From NCBI GenBank assembly GCA_039995105.1, contig CP146203.1:1674001-1738000 (forward strand): a stretch of DNA of 64,000 nt, written 5' to 3'. The DNA comes from Jonesiaceae bacterium BS-20. Its GTDB lineage: Bacteria > Actinomycetota > Actinomycetes > Actinomycetales > Cellulomonadaceae. The translations under genes and the position numbers were made by a program. The notes under the pieces were generated by a model that did no database searches, was not told the DNA's origin, and was given only the letters and a program-made list of their open reading frames with translations. The stretch's first letter is position 1. Every line of letters begins with the position of its first letter. Below, piece after piece: positions 52,635 through 63,704 of this stretch.

Positions 52635-53861
52635 CTAAGTTCGAACAACCAAGATGGGGATCTCGACTTCAGCCGGGGTCAATGACCCGTGCACGCCTAA
52701 GAGCTTTAACGATGCCGGTGGTGCGGTTGTAGTATCCGCAATAGTTCCGGTTCCGGTCATTGCGACTACGAGGTCGCCAATCCAGCTCTTGGCATACTTG
52801 GTTGCCGTGCCAAAGAGGCCCTGACCGATTGCCTCCTCCTTAGCTAGAACAAGCGCTCTATCGCCTAGGACCTCATTCCAGCGTTTTGCGGTAGCGATCG
52901 CGGATCCAGGTGAGTTCAGGTAGATGTGGCTCGCCCGTGGCTCCCCAGCGACGGACCGCACGCCCTTGCTCAGTGCGTAGTTACTAGAAATATCGATCAA
53001 GGATTTGGGATCCGTGGTGATCATTCCGTGATCGGCAGTGACAATGAGGGCGGTCTTTGGCGGCAAGGCTTGGTACAGCCGGCTAATTTCGTAGTCCGTA
53101 TGCGCCAGCGCCCTACGCCACTGGGAACTTGTTGGTCCGTGATGGTGGCCAATCTTGTCAACCTCGCCCCAGTACAGGTGAACCAACCCTGGCGTGTTTA
53201 GCGCCGCCGCGGCGGCGTTGACATGCTCCCCCAGTGTTGAGGCACGTAGGTACGTAGCGCCGCGTAGGGCCGCCTGCGTCATACCGGAATCGGCGAAACG
53301 CTCGAGTCCCACGGACGTGACTTGGACACCGGCGTTTGCCAGCAACTCAAAGATCACCGGGTGACGCTGAATCGCGGTCGGTTGACCCAGATCTTTCCAG
53401 GACACAAAGTTGCCAACCACTCCGCTGACCGGATCTTGGGCGCTGTAACCCACCATGGCGGTTTGCCCCGGACTTGAGCCGGTCCCAAACAGGCCCATGG
53501 CCGTCGCGGTCGTTGATGGGAACCCGGTGCGACCGCTCGTATTGTCCCCCACCAGGCTCGACAAAAATGGTGCGGAGGCGGCGTTATCGCGCAGATTGTG
53601 CAGGCCTAAGCCGTCAATCAACACCACGCATACCCGGTCGACCTCACCCAGCCCAAAGGCCGCAGCTGCGCTACGGGCCCTGTCGGACCCTCCGGTTGTT
53701 GCCGCGACCTTATCCAAAACTTCTGGTTGGCCAAGTGCAGCAGCCGCGGCGGGCAGAACCGAACCTAAGGAATGGCCATGATATCCGGGAGAGATAAACC
53801 CGTAGGCCTGCAACCGGGTCTCGAGTTCACTTGAAATCACCCGTTGATAAGTGTGGCTCAT
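52635..53861 (-). CDS. Alkaline phosphatase-superfamily / nucleotide pyrophosphatase protein
   Basis: A 408-aa metal-dependent phosphodiesterase of the type I nucleotide pyrophosphatase group. Metal/nucleophile motifs are VLIDGLGLHNL, GFPSTTATAMGLFGTG (catalytic Thr) and TADHGMITTD, with WGEVDKIGHHHGP also contributing. No signal peptide is seen, so it may act in the cytoplasm. It overlaps the start of DUF5998 by 4 bases, its usual actinobacterial partner. Confidence 0.88.
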   Translation of the reverse strand: MSHTYQRVISSELETRLQAYGFISPGYHGHSLGSVLPAAAAALGQPEVLDKVAATTGGSDRARSAAAAFGLGEVDRVCVVLIDGLGLHNLRDNAASAPFLSSLVGDNTSGRTGFPSTTATAMGLFGTGSSPGQTAMVGYSAQDPVSGVVGNFVSWKDLGQPTAIQRHPVIFELLANAGVQVTSVGLERFADSGMTQAALRGATYLRASTLGEHVNAAAAALNTPGLVHLYWGEVDKIGHHHGPTSSQWRRALAHTDYEISRLYQALPPKTALIVTADHGMITTDPKSLIDISSNYALSKGVRSVAGEPRASHIYLNSPGSAIATAKRWNEVLGDRALVLAKEEAIGQGLFGTATKYAKSWIGDLVVAMTGTGTIADTTTAPPASLKLLGVHGSLTPAEVEIPILVVRT

Positions 53862-54448
53862 AGACCGGCGGTGGCCCTGCTCAATGCTTGGGAAAATGCG
53901 ATGGCTTCCGCAACAGCCTGTTTACCCTCTGCGGTTGCGCTAATACGAACCACAATGTCGTCGCTGGTCACAGCGCCGGAATATCCGTGGTCGGAGTCGC
54001 AATTTGGGTCAGGGCATTGCATGGGTTCGATATCTATCCGGGAGACCGAACCCCACCCGATCGTCAGCGAAACCTCGATCGGGGTGTCCTGGGCCGTGTA
54101 CTCCTCGGGAGTTGCCACGAGGTGGGACAGCACCACGGAACGCACCGTATCAAGGCGCACGGACTCCGTGGTTGCAACCGCTTGGGACGAACTAGCCGGG
54201 TCGGTCATCTCCACGGCGTGGTCATCAACGTGGGCCAACACCAACCGGGTGGGAGTCAGCACCAAAACCGTAATGTGCCGTTTCACCTCGCTGGTCACAA
54301 ACGTGGTCTCCATGTGCACCAGGTGGGAGGTAATCTCCTCTCCAGCTAGGGCACAGTCAAGGACGGACCGCACTAGCGCAGGGTAATACCCAGAACGTTC
54401 AATCGATGCGGACAGGGCGGCACTATTAGTTTCACTTGCAAGGGTCAC
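53858..54448 (-). CDS. DUF5998 family protein
   Basis: A 196-aa actinobacterial protein: SGYYPALVRSVLDCALAGEE near residue 19, a conserved HMETTFVTSEVKRHITVLVLTP block, and a CPDPNCDSDHGYSG metal-binding-like cysteine loop near residue 143. Function unknown. It is the first of a two-gene unit with the phosphodiesterase and lies downstream of the large acyl-CoA ligase-like gene. Confidence 0.82.
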   Translation of the reverse strand: MTLASETNSAALSASIERSGYYPALVRSVLDCALAGEEITSHLVHMETTFVTSEVKRHITVLVLTPTRLVLAHVDDHAVEMTDPASSSQAVATTESVRLDTVRSVVLSHLVATPEEYTAQDTPIEVSLTIGWGSVSRIDIEPMQCPDPNCDSDHGYSGAVTSDDIVVRISATAEGKQAVAEAIAFSQALSRATAGL

Positions 54449-54495
54449 CCTCCTATCTTAGGCGATTCCTGAACTTGCTTGGGCCATGCCCACGG

Positions 54496-57276
54496 CTAGT
54501 TGGGCAATGCCCTGCGCAGCCCATCCTTACGGTCTGCCGGTTGGAGTTCAATGTGCGCACTAATGACCGCCGCCCCTTGCTTCGAGACCACCACGGGATA
54601 CAGCTCGAGTCCCCGAATCCGCGGGTGGGTGTCGGCCAATTGGGATACCCGACCAATCAGTTCTTCCAAGGCATCCGTGTTGACCGCTTCAATTCCCTTG
54701 TACCCAAATAACCGTGGCGCTGCCCCAATCGATCGGACCATCTTTGACACGTCCGAGGTATTGAGTGGCGGTACCCCGTAGGTGACATCGCCGAGCAGGT
54801 CAACGGCGTCACCCGAGAGCCCAAAAGAGACAACCGGGCCATAGAGCTCGTCTTCTTGGGATCGCAGCACACACGCTACCCCGGACGGAGCCATCGCTTG
54901 GATCTCGAACCCCATGTCGGCAACTGCCTGCGGTGAACCCAGATGCTGTGAGAGCTCAGAGACCATATTGGAGAAGTTCTGGACCATGTCCTGTGGGGTG
55001 GAAATGTTGAGCCGCACCCCTCCCAGGTCCGCCCGGTGCCGTAACGACTCGGCCGTACTCTTGAGCGCAACGGGCCAGCCCACGAGTTCGGCCTGGGTGA
55101 TCGCGTCTTCGACCGTGTGGACCCGGTACGCGGGCCATACGGAGATCCCATAAGCCGCAAGAATCTTCGCGGTGAGCTCGGCAGATGCGGTTCCCGCCGG
55201 TTCATCGGCCACCAGCTTGCGGACCGCAGACACATCGACATCTTGGAAATCTACCCGCGCACCTTGCTCCTGGCGCGTCCACTTGGCGTACCAAGCAATC
55301 TTCTTCAGCGTTCTGATCGCGTCCTCTGGCGTTGAATAAGCAGGAACCGTGAACGTGCCGGTTTCCGTTTCCAAACTCAGCTCGGGAACGAGCCCGTGCA
55401 GGCCAAAAACACTGGCCAAAGTGGGCCGGCCACTGGCATGAGCGGCCACAACCAACTGGGTGATGGTGTCGGCATTGAACCCGCCCACGGTCGGCACGTG
55501 CGCAAATACGACAACATCGCAGGCATCGGGAGCATACAACGTGGCGATCGCCGCCGCGCTCTCCTCGGGAGTCGCGGTCGAGGGCAGCACAAAAATGTTA
55601 GCCGAGGTCTGCAGGCCAGCACCGCGCACAGACTCAGCGGCGATCGCGGCCAGGGCCTCGGAGGTGGCCAAGATTCCCACGCGTTTGCCCTGCGGCAACG
55701 GCTGAGTGGCAAAGAACTGCAGCGTGTCAACCATTTCGTGAGTGTTATCAGCCCTGATGACCCCGGACTGTCGGAACATTTGTTCGAGCGTCTTGCGTGG
55801 CGTTTGAGTCCGTCGCACCGCGTGTCCGCGGGGCACAACCTGCCCGGATTGTCCGGCGCTGACCACGACAACCGGCTTGATGAGGCTCAGGCGGCGGGCG
55901 ACCCTAGAGAACTTGCGCGGATTTCCAATGGACTCGAGGTAAAGGCCAACCGCTGTGCTTGCTTGGTCATCATGCCAATACTGGAGAAGGTCGTTGCCAG
56001 AAATGTCGGCCCGGTTTCCGGCCGACAAGAAGTTTGATACGCCTAGGTTGCGTCTGGTGACCGTAGTCAACAGGGTCACGGCCATCGCGGCCGATTGCGT
56101 GAACAGACCAATCGGACCGGTCTTGGGTAGTTCCGGGGTGAGCGAGGCGTTGAAGGCCACATCCGCGGTATTGGAAAATACCCCGTAACTGGCCGGCCCC
56201 ACCACACGCATACCGGCGGAGTGAGCGCCCCGGAGCATATCTTTTTGTAAGATCAACCCGTGTGAACCCGTTTCCGCAAACCCCTCGCTCAGGACCACGA
56301 GGGTTTGCACGCCAACGGTCGCAAGCACGTTTATGAGTGGGCCCACGGCGTTGTCACTGACCGCAACGATCGCGAGGTCAAATGTGAGGTCCGCGGCCAG
56401 GAGCCGTGTCAAATTATCGTAGTGAACAAAGTTGTCCGCTATACCGTGCCGGTTTTGGGCGTCTCTAATGATGACCGGGTTGAGCCCAAGGACGTGCAGT
56501 TTCTCTTCACCCTTGACCCCAATTCCTGAGGACAGCGCACCCCCAGCAAGGCGCAGTTCCTCGCGTGTGGGCTGGTCAGTCAAGGATCCAACCAGCAGGA
56601 TCCTGCGGGGATTGTAGAGCCGCTGCATAGACTTGGCCTCGGCACGATACTCCCGCTGGGCCATGACTCGCAGCGAATGTTCGGTGGGGTCCAGATTGAT
56701 CCACACGGTGACAATGCCGTCATCGACCTCTTGGGAAGTGGCGTACCCGGCTTCCCTAAACACCGAGAGCATTTTGCCGTTCTGGGGCAGGACCTCGGCG
56801 GTAAAGCGGCGTACTCCTACCTCGCGGGCAGCATCGGCAATATGTTCGAGCAACACCGAACCCAAACCGCGGCCCTGCGCAGAATCTGAAATATTGAACG
56901 CGACCTCAGCCTCATCCTCATCGATTCGGTCAAACCTAGCCACCCCAATGATCGACTCCGCGCTGTCTCCCGCGAGCGTCGCGGTCGCGATCAGTGCTAC
57001 CCGATTATGGTGGTCGACCGTGGTAAAGCGCTCCAGGTCCCGGTCCGAGAGCCGTTCCATCGCCGCAAAGAATCGCATGTAGGTCGAGCGCTGGGACTGA
57101 CCGGTGTGAAAGTCTTGGAGCGTTTGGCGGTCGTTGGGAGTGATGGGGCGAACGTGGGCAGTTGAGCCGTCACGCAGCACCACATCCGCTTCCCAGTGGT
57201 GTGGAAATGAGGCGGCTGAGTCCTGATGAAGAGCATCTTGTGAGGTCACACTCCTTAGCGTAGTGCTCTCGCGCAT
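54496..57276 (-). CDS. GNAT - CoA ligase (ADP-forming-type) fusion protein
   Basis: A 926-aa multidomain protein. Residues about 25-195 are a GNAT acetyltransferase (GVARFDRIDEDEAEVAF, SAQGRGLGSVLLEHI). A CoA-binding Rossmann domain follows (about 205-330), then succinyl-CoA-ligase-like domains with the phospho-histidine region PRGHAVRRTQTP, and a C-terminal ATP-grasp domain. Actinobacterial Pat-type proteins with this order acetylate lysines, for example on acyl-CoA synthetases; the acetate-CoA ligase activity may be lost. Start at 57276 (ATG); the GTG nine codons later sits too close to AAGGAG. Confidence 0.85.
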   Translation of the reverse strand: MRESTTLRSVTSQDALHQDSAASFPHHWEADVVLRDGSTAHVRPITPNDRQTLQDFHTGQSQRSTYMRFFAAMERLSDRDLERFTTVDHHNRVALIATATLAGDSAESIIGVARFDRIDEDEAEVAFNISDSAQGRGLGSVLLEHIADAAREVGVRRFTAEVLPQNGKMLSVFREAGYATSQEVDDGIVTVWINLDPTEHSLRVMAQREYRAEAKSMQRLYNPRRILLVGSLTDQPTREELRLAGGALSSGIGVKGEEKLHVLGLNPVIIRDAQNRHGIADNFVHYDNLTRLLAADLTFDLAIVAVSDNAVGPLINVLATVGVQTLVVLSEGFAETGSHGLILQKDMLRGAHSAGMRVVGPASYGVFSNTADVAFNASLTPELPKTGPIGLFTQSAAMAVTLLTTVTRRNLGVSNFLSAGNRADISGNDLLQYWHDDQASTAVGLYLESIGNPRKFSRVARRLSLIKPVVVVSAGQSGQVVPRGHAVRRTQTPRKTLEQMFRQSGVIRADNTHEMVDTLQFFATQPLPQGKRVGILATSEALAAIAAESVRGAGLQTSANIFVLPSTATPEESAAAIATLYAPDACDVVVFAHVPTVGGFNADTITQLVVAAHASGRPTLASVFGLHGLVPELSLETETGTFTVPAYSTPEDAIRTLKKIAWYAKWTRQEQGARVDFQDVDVSAVRKLVADEPAGTASAELTAKILAAYGISVWPAYRVHTVEDAITQAELVGWPVALKSTAESLRHRADLGGVRLNISTPQDMVQNFSNMVSELSQHLGSPQAVADMGFEIQAMAPSGVACVLRSQEDELYGPVVSFGLSGDAVDLLGDVTYGVPPLNTSDVSKMVRSIGAAPRLFGYKGIEAVNTDALEELIGRVSQLADTHPRIRGLELYPVVVSKQGAAVISAHIELQPADRKDGLRRALPN

Positions 57277-57468
57277 TACGATCTAGGTGTGCCCCCACAC
57301 CCGCAAGTGTGTTGTGGCATGTCACTGCTTCGCTTAAGTTCCCCGCTCGACCGTGGCGTACACCCGTGGCATGGCGCGCATAGGCGCGCCTACAGGTGCT
57401 TATTGACGCAGCAGTAGACAATAGGACCGGTCTTAGAATCACTTTATTAGCGGGAGCAGAATTTCAAC

Positions 57469-59943
57469 ATGGCTCGTAAGGCGAAAAGCACAGAAACCCC
57501 CCTCGAGGATTTCACCGAGCACATCATTGATATCGACGTCACCACGGAGATGGAAACCTCATTTCTGGAGTACGCCTATTCGGTTATTTATGCTCGCGCG
57601 CTTCCGGATGCCCGCGATGGTTTGAAGCCGGTGCAACGCCGCATCCTGTATCAAATGGCTGATATGGGCTTGCGCCCGGAGCGTGGTTACGTCAAGAGTT
57701 CGCGCGTTGTCGGTGAAGTCATGGGTAAGTTGCACCCGCACGGTGACACCGCGATTTACGATGCCTTAGTACGGTTGGCACAGCCATTCTCGTTGCGTTT
57801 GCCGATGGTCGACGGCCACGGAAACTTTGGTTCTCTAGATGATGGCCCCGCTGCCCCACGTTATACCGAGGCCCGGTTAGCCACCTCTGCGATGGCAATG
57901 ACCGTGGACTTAGACCAGGACGTGGTTGATTTTGTTCCCAACTACGACAACCGGTTAACTCAGCCGGAGGTGCTACCCGCGGCCATCCCGAACTTGTTGG
58001 TGAACGGAGCTTCCGGTATTGCGGTGGGTATGGCCACCAACTTGGCTCCGCATAACCTCATCGAGGTGATTGCGGCCGCCCGTCACCTGCTCAAACATCC
58101 CAAAGCCACCCTTGACGAGCTCATGCGTTTTGTACCGGGGCCGGACCTGCCTACCGGTGGTCGAATTGTGGGCCTCGAGGGTATTCGTGATGCTTACCGC
58201 AGCGGCCGCGGCTCCTTTAGAACCCGCGCCACCACGCGGATCGAGAATGTCACTCCCCGCCGCAAGGGCATTATTGTCACCGAGTTGCCCTACCTCGTGG
58301 GACCAGAAAAGGTCATTGAGAAGATCAAGGAGGGCGTCCAGAATAAGAAGCTCTCCGGTATTTCCAATGTCATGGATCTCACCGATCGCAAGCACGGCCT
58401 GCGGATTGTGATCGAGATCAAGACCGGCTTTAACCCGGAGGCCGTCCTTGAGGCCTTGCACCGGTTCACCCCCATGGAAGACTCCTTTGGCATTAACAAT
58501 GTCGCCCTAGTCGATGGTCAGCCCTCGACCATGGGGCTTAAGGAGATGTTGACCGTTTGGGTCGATCACCGCCTCGATGTTGTCTTGCGCCGTACCAAGT
58601 ACCGGCTGCTCAAGCGCCGTGAGCGCCAACACTTGGTTGAGGGACTGCTGCGGGCGATCGTCGATATAGACGAGGTCATTGAGGTGATCCGTTCTTCAGA
58701 CGACAGTGAGACCGCACGCACGCGGCTCATGAAAATTTTTGACCTGTCTCAGATTCAGGCCGAGTACATCTTGGAACTGCGCCTACGCCGCCTGACAAAG
58801 TTCTCACGGCTGGAATTAGACAAGGAAAACCAGGAACTCACGGCAGAAATTGCCGAGCTGGTAGCGATCCTCGAAGAGGACAAAAAGCTACGTGCCCTGG
58901 TTGGTCAAGAAATGGCCGATGTAGCCAAGGTCTACGGAACACCGCGCCGCACGATTCTGCTCGAGACCCCCGGGGCTGACCCTGTCACCGGTCAGGTACC
59001 CGCTCCGGCGGACCGCCGTCGTGGTGCCGTCACGCCGCTTGAGATTCCAGACTCGCCATGCTGGGCCATGTTGTCCGCAACGGGCTTGGTGGCCCGCACT
59101 TCCGATGATCTTGAGCCCGCCCGTGTTGACGGACGCAAGGATCAAGACGTCTTGCGAAGCGTAGTGAAGACCAGTGCCCGAGCCGAGATCGGGTTGATCA
59201 CCTCGACCGGTCGATTGGTCAAGATCTCGATGCTCAACCTACCCGCACTGCCTCCGACGCAAGATGCACCTTCACTTGTTGGCGGAATCGAAATCCATGA
59301 AATTGCGGAACTGGAGCCACACGAAACAGTCTTGGCTTTGGTCAGTTTGGCCGAGGACGCCCCCACGCTCGCGCTGGGTACCAAGCTTGGTGTGGTCAAG
59401 CGCGTTAACAAGGCCGACGTTGCCAAGACCGAAGATTGGGAGGTCATCTCCCTTAAGGAGGGCGATGAGGTTGTTGGAGCGGCTCCCGTTTCCGATGACG
59501 GCCAACTCGTATTTCTGACCTCTGAGGCCTTGCTGTTGCACTTCCCTGCCGCGCTAGTGCGGCCACAGGGCCGGGCAGCCGGGGGCATGGCCGGGATCAA
59601 ACTCGGTGCCGGGCAGCAGGTGCGCTTCTTTGGTGTCGTTCAAGACCTTGAGACCGCAACCGTTGTCACGATTGCCGGGCACTCCGCTGCCCTGCCAGGA
59701 ACCGAGGCTGGATCTGGCAAGGTCACTCCCCTTACGGCGTTCCCCGCTAAGGGCCGGGCAACGGCTGGGGTGCGCGCCCAACGGTTCTTGAAGGGTGAAG
59801 ATACCTTGACGTTGGGCTGGGCCGGGCTGACCCCCGCGCACGCCTGCACGGTTGATGGTCACGCCATCGACCTACCGGAAGTTGATCCGCGCCGTGACGG
59901 TTCCGGAGTTCCGCTGCCGGCCCCGGTCTTCGCTATTGGGTAG
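57469..59943 (+). CDS. parC: DNA topoisomerase IV-type subunit A
   Basis: An 824-aa ATP-dependent type IIA topoisomerase A subunit. The catalytic tyrosine is Y132 in PRYTEARL. The quinolone-resistance region is [10 protein letters not shown], with Thr94 in place of the usual Ser, and Asp98. The C-terminal DNA-wrapping domain has only a degenerate GyrA box (GRAAGGMAG), supporting ParC rather than GyrA. Its partner ParE lies 1.1 kb away, convergently arranged with a GNAT gene between, the standard actinobacterial layout near sigA. Confidence 0.93.
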   Translation: MARKAKSTETPLEDFTEHIIDIDVTTEMETSFLEYAYSVIYARALPDARDGLKPVQRRILYQMADMGLRPERGYVKSSRVVGEVMGKLHPHGDTAIYDALVRLAQPFSLRLPMVDGHGNFGSLDDGPAAPRYTEARLATSAMAMTVDLDQDVVDFVPNYDNRLTQPEVLPAAIPNLLVNGASGIAVGMATNLAPHNLIEVIAAARHLLKHPKATLDELMRFVPGPDLPTGGRIVGLEGIRDAYRSGRGSFRTRATTRIENVTPRRKGIIVTELPYLVGPEKVIEKIKEGVQNKKLSGISNVMDLTDRKHGLRIVIEIKTGFNPEAVLEALHRFTPMEDSFGINNVALVDGQPSTMGLKEMLTVWVDHRLDVVLRRTKYRLLKRRERQHLVEGLLRAIVDIDEVIEVIRSSDDSETARTRLMKIFDLSQIQAEYILELRLRRLTKFSRLELDKENQELTAEIAELVAILEEDKKLRALVGQEMADVAKVYGTPRRTILLETPGADPVTGQVPAPADRRRGAVTPLEIPDSPCWAMLSATGLVARTSDDLEPARVDGRKDQDVLRSVVKTSARAEIGLITSTGRLVKISMLNLPALPPTQDAPSLVGGIEIHEIAELEPHETVLALVSLAEDAPTLALGTKLGVVKRVNKADVAKTEDWEVISLKEGDEVVGAAPVSDDGQLVFLTSEALLLHFPAALVRPQGRAAGGMAGIKLGAGQQVRFFGVVQDLETATVVTIAGHSAALPGTEAGSGKVTPLTAFPAKGRATAGVRAQRFLKGEDTLTLGWAGLTPAHACTVDGHAIDLPEVDPRRDGSGVPLPAPVFAIG

Positions 59944-59968
59944 TGTGGATCGGGTAGCGTGGATCTTG

Positions 59969-61030
59969 TCAGTATTCGAGGGAGTACATGGTTGACCCAC
60001 TGCTGACCTCGAACCCCAACTGGGTATAGATACCCAGGGCGCCCGACGGGTTGGCGGAGTCCACATCGAGTTCCGCATATTGCAGGCCGAGCGCACGGTA
60101 CTGAGTCATCACAGCTACAAGGAGACCCACACCAATCTTGCGTCCCCGGTACCCTCTGCGTACGCCGAGAATATCAATGTACCCGGAAGTAAAACCGTTG
60201 GTTGCCCAGTCCTGTTCGTACTTGCTCGACCACAGGTAACCCACTACGAACGGTTCGCCGTCCTCGTCAAGCTTGGCAGTATCAACCACCACGAAGGTAC
60301 CCTCGGGCAGGAACATGGCCCGCCCCTGGTTCCAGTCTTCAGAGGTCTTAGGCTGTGAACCCCAGTGATCCCGGAAGGCATCGTTGTGAGCTCGCCGCGT
60401 CGGCTCATCGAGTGCTTCCGAGTAGGGCAGCAGTTCCAGCCCCGGTTCCAGGTCAATGTGTGGCAACTCTTGAGACAGATCACGGCGCAGTGTGCGATAA
60501 AACCGCTGGGTGGTAAACCCTAGTTCCGTGAAGATCTTGGCATGCTCGGGGGCATTATCTTCGAGCACGGTAGCGATCCGGCCGGGCACCGCATCATCGA
60601 TCCGGGCCAGGTGTTCTTGGGCGGCAACGGTTAACCACCGCGCGCAAGCGCTTCCCAAGCCTACGGTGCGCGAGTCCGGGTGCACCGCACCGGATAGGTA
60701 CGCTCTGCGGGTAGACGTATCCCCCGGTGGCATTTCAATGAGGCCGTACACCACGAACTTGCCGGTTTGGTCAACCCCAACGAGTGACTGGGTCTCCGGA
60801 TTTTTCCAGTCACCATCAAAGAACTCTTGCACTTCGACCAGGCTCGTACGGAAATGCGCTTGGTCTGCTTCCTCAGCCCGGGCAATGAGCTCGTACAGGC
60901 GCTGAGCATCCGTGGCATGTAGGGGCCGCCACACCACTCCTAGGTCATCCGGGAGCGGCAGCTTCGGCCACACCTCAACCCGTTGTGACAGCGGCGTGAG
61001 CATGTTATCTGGTCGTTCTTGGCCTGTCAT
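59969..61030 (-). CDS. Tandem GNAT-domain N-acetyltransferase
   Basis: A 353-aa protein with two GNAT folds. The C-terminal one is complete, with the CoA-binding loop RRGYRGRKIGVGLLVAVM and LDVDSANPSGALGIYTQLGF; the N-terminal one has VHPDSRTVGLGSACARWL. The architecture resembles mycothiol synthase MshD, but the position between parC and parE is a conserved site for an uncharacterised GNAT. Substrate unknown. Confidence 0.85.
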   Translation of the reverse strand: MTGQERPDNMLTPLSQRVEVWPKLPLPDDLGVVWRPLHATDAQRLYELIARAEEADQAHFRTSLVEVQEFFDGDWKNPETQSLVGVDQTGKFVVYGLIEMPPGDTSTRRAYLSGAVHPDSRTVGLGSACARWLTVAAQEHLARIDDAVPGRIATVLEDNAPEHAKIFTELGFTTQRFYRTLRRDLSQELPHIDLEPGLELLPYSEALDEPTRRAHNDAFRDHWGSQPKTSEDWNQGRAMFLPEGTFVVVDTAKLDEDGEPFVVGYLWSSKYEQDWATNGFTSGYIDILGVRRGYRGRKIGVGLLVAVMTQYRALGLQYAELDVDSANPSGALGIYTQLGFEVSSGSTMYSLEY

Positions 61031-61064
61031 TCCCGTGTCCTAACGGTTATTACTTCCTACGCGG

Positions 61065-63191
61065 CTACGCGTCGATTCGTGTGCGGTCAAGATCCTGGGC
61101 ACCCGCGATAATGAACTCGCGGCGCGGCGCCACCTCGGAGCCCATGAGTAATTCAAACACATTTTCCGCGGCCTGGGCATGCTCAGAAGTCACCCGGCGC
61201 AATGTTCGGTGACGCGGATCCATCGTTGTTTCCGCAAGTTGGTCGGCGTCCATCTCACCAAGGCCCTTGTAACGCTGAATATCGTCCTTGAATCGCTTAC
61301 CCGAACGCTTGAGTTTCTTGATGGTCGCGTTCAGCTCGGCTTCCGAGTAGGTGTAGATGTACTCGTTCTTCTTCTTACCTGCTCCAAGAACTTCGATTCG
61401 GTGCAGTGGCGGCACTGCCGCATACACTCGCCCGGCGTCAACGAGCGGGCGCATATACCGGAAGAACAGTGTCAGCAGCAAGGTACGAATGTGTGCGCCA
61501 TCGACGTCAGCATCGGTCATCAGAACGACCTTTCCGTAGCGGGCCACATCAAGATCAAAAGAGCGTCCCGACCCGGCTCCCAAGACCTGAATAATTGCGG
61601 CACATTCGGCATTGCGCAACATGTCGCTTACCGATGCCTTCTGTACGTTCAGGATCTTTCCTCGAATTGGCAGTAGGGCCTGGAACTCCGAGTCCCGTGC
61701 TAACTTTGCGGTTCCTAGGGCGCTATCACCCTCAACGATGAACAGCTCGGTGCGATCTATGGTGTTGGAACGGCAATCCGCCAATTTTGCAGGCAGGGAC
61801 GAGGACTCAAGGGCATTTTTGCGCCGCGAAATTTCCTTTTGCTTGCGTGCCGAAATCCGCGCACGCATCTCAGAAACAATTTTGTCCAAAAGCAACGCGG
61901 TTTGCGTCTTGTCATCACGTTTAGTCGAGGCAAACAGGGCATTCAGCTCCGTGTCCAAGACCTTCGCCACGATTGCTCGCGCCGGCGCTGTGCCCAGGAC
62001 CTCCTTGGTTTGCCCCTCGAATTGTGGTTCCTCGAGCCGCACGGTGACAACTGCGGTCAACCCGGCAAGGATGTCATCCTTCTCGATGCGCTCGGCGCTA
62101 TCTTTCGCGGTGATCTTGAGCCGGCGGGCGTTTTGCTCGATTGCTTTACGCATGAACCGCACGAGCCCGGCCTCAAAACCGGCAAGGTGTGAGCCGCCCT
62201 TGGGAGTGGAGATAATGTTTACAAAACTCTTTACGGTCGTGTCGTATCCGGTTCCCCAACGCAACGCTATGTCGACCTCGGCAACTCGATCCACCTCGGT
62301 TGAAACCATGTGGCCCTTGGCATCAAGAACCGGAACTGTTTCTTTGTACTTGCCGGAACCCTCGATCTTCCAGGTAGCGGTGATTGGGGCATCGGGCGCT
62401 AAGAAGTCAACAAAGTCGACCGAGCCTCCAGTGTGCACAAAAACTTCCTCGTGTGGACCCTCGGCACCAGGGGTGTCCGGCAGGCCACGCTCGTCGCGCA
62501 GCGTGATCTCAAGGCCGGGAACCAGGAACGTGGTTTGGCGAATACGCCCCACCAGATCCTCAAAGGAAAACGCTGTTGAAACCGGAAATACCTGCGGGTC
62601 AGGCCAAAACCGCACAGTGGTTCCGGTCAGTCCTCGCCTTGCCTTACCCACGATGTCAAGCTCAGAACGATCGATAAATGGGCTGAACTCCGCATCCGGG
62701 GAAATGGTTGCGGTAGCAGCAAATCGACCGGGTTCACCGCGGCGGAAGGCCATACGGTACACCTTCGACGATCGGGTTACCTCAACATCGAGCCGCGCGG
62801 ACAACGCGTTCACCACCGAGGCTCCAACACCGTGCAACCCACCCGATGCGTTGTACGAGCCGCCACCAAATTTTCCACCGGCGTGCAGTTTTGTATAAAC
62901 CACCTCAACGCCGGTCAAGCCAGTTTTAGGCTCGACATCCACGGGGATACCGCGTCCGTTGTCAGATACCGTTACCGATTTATCCGGATGTAACGCTATT
63001 TTGATAGCCGTGCAGTGCCCGGCGAGGGCCTCATCAACACTGTTGTCAATGATTTCCCATAGACAGTGCATGAGTCCACGTGAGTCGGTGGAGCCAATGT
63101 ACATTCCGGGACGCTTGCGGACCGCTTCCAATCCCTCGAGCACGGAGAGGTGGCGGGCGGTATAACCTGATTCAGACGCTGAGTTTGTCAC
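61065..63191 (-). CDS. parE: DNA topoisomerase IV-type subunit B
   Basis: A 708-aa ATPase subunit. The GHKL motifs are EIIDNSVDEALAGH and GGLHGVGASVVNALS, and the Toprim domain has LFIVEGDSALG and MTDADVDGAHI. I start at the GTG at 63191 (MTNSASESGYTARHLSVLEGLEAV split), which gives the normal family N-terminus; the frame is open to 63335. TAAGAT 9-14 bases upstream suggests a leaderless transcript. Pairs with ParC to decatenate chromosomes. Confidence 0.94.
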   Translation of the reverse strand: MTNSASESGYTARHLSVLEGLEAVRKRPGMYIGSTDSRGLMHCLWEIIDNSVDEALAGHCTAIKIALHPDKSVTVSDNGRGIPVDVEPKTGLTGVEVVYTKLHAGGKFGGGSYNASGGLHGVGASVVNALSARLDVEVTRSSKVYRMAFRRGEPGRFAATATISPDAEFSPFIDRSELDIVGKARRGLTGTTVRFWPDPQVFPVSTAFSFEDLVGRIRQTTFLVPGLEITLRDERGLPDTPGAEGPHEEVFVHTGGSVDFVDFLAPDAPITATWKIEGSGKYKETVPVLDAKGHMVSTEVDRVAEVDIALRWGTGYDTTVKSFVNIISTPKGGSHLAGFEAGLVRFMRKAIEQNARRLKITAKDSAERIEKDDILAGLTAVVTVRLEEPQFEGQTKEVLGTAPARAIVAKVLDTELNALFASTKRDDKTQTALLLDKIVSEMRARISARKQKEISRRKNALESSSLPAKLADCRSNTIDRTELFIVEGDSALGTAKLARDSEFQALLPIRGKILNVQKASVSDMLRNAECAAIIQVLGAGSGRSFDLDVARYGKVVLMTDADVDGAHIRTLLLTLFFRYMRPLVDAGRVYAAVPPLHRIEVLGAGKKKNEYIYTYSEAELNATIKKLKRSGKRFKDDIQRYKGLGEMDADQLAETTMDPRHRTLRRVTSEHAQAAENVFELLMGSEVAPRREFIIAGAQDLDRTRIDA

Positions 63192-63354
63192 AATTACCCA
63201 TCTTAGTATTAGTCCGCGTGTTCGACCGTCATCCGTGCCGGACAACCAAACATTGCTTCCGCCACCGGCGTAGTTGCGGCGCATATCACTACGCCAGCGG
63301 CGAACCGGCACCAAAAAGCCCCCACGAGCGTCCACTCAATGGTTTGATTGAAAC

Positions 63355-63588
63355 ATGACTGAAACTCCAACAACTTCGAACACAGCCCCGCTGACTGCAG
63401 CCGACCGGTGTGACCGGTGCGGCGCTCAGGCCTATGTGCGCGTTGTCATGTCCGTGGGAGATCTCCTATTCTGTGCCCACCATGCTCGTGCTCACGCCGA
63501 CAAGTTCGCTGAAGTAGCTTCACACATTCAGGACGAAACTGACCGCCTCTACGCGGAGCACGGCTCCGGAACCCCCGCAACCGTATAG
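63355..63588 (+). CDS. DUF7455 small zinc-ribbon-like protein
   Basis: A 77-aa protein: LTAADRCDRCGAQAYVRV (CxxC), LLFCAHHARAH (C-x-H-H) and an acidic tail. The four ligands probably bind zinc. The family is actinobacterial and is regularly encoded next to sigA. Function unknown. It is transcribed away from parE. Confidence 0.88.
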   Translation: MTETPTTSNTAPLTAADRCDRCGAQAYVRVVMSVGDLLFCAHHARAHADKFAEVASHIQDETDRLYAEHGSGTPATV

Positions 63589-63636
63589 GCTCTAGCAATC
63601 CCATAATCTACCGTCGCGTTCAACACCGCGACACAG

Positions 63637-63676
63637 CAAAGGGCCCGGACCACCTCACGGTGGTCCGGGCCCTTTG
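63637..63676. terminator. Bidirectional terminator between DUF7455 and sigA
   Basis: A perfect 18-bp stem (CAAAGGGCCCGGACCACC and its complement) with a TCAC loop, between convergent genes. It lies 28 bases after the sigA stop. Confidence 0.93.
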
Positions 63677-63704
63677 TCATACCGGCTTGGGTCAGCCGTG
63701 TTCC

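Noticed and set aside
61612-62898. 428-aa plus-strand open frame
   Set aside because: Antisense to parE; Ser/Arg/Thr-rich composition typical of a mirrored GC-rich gene.
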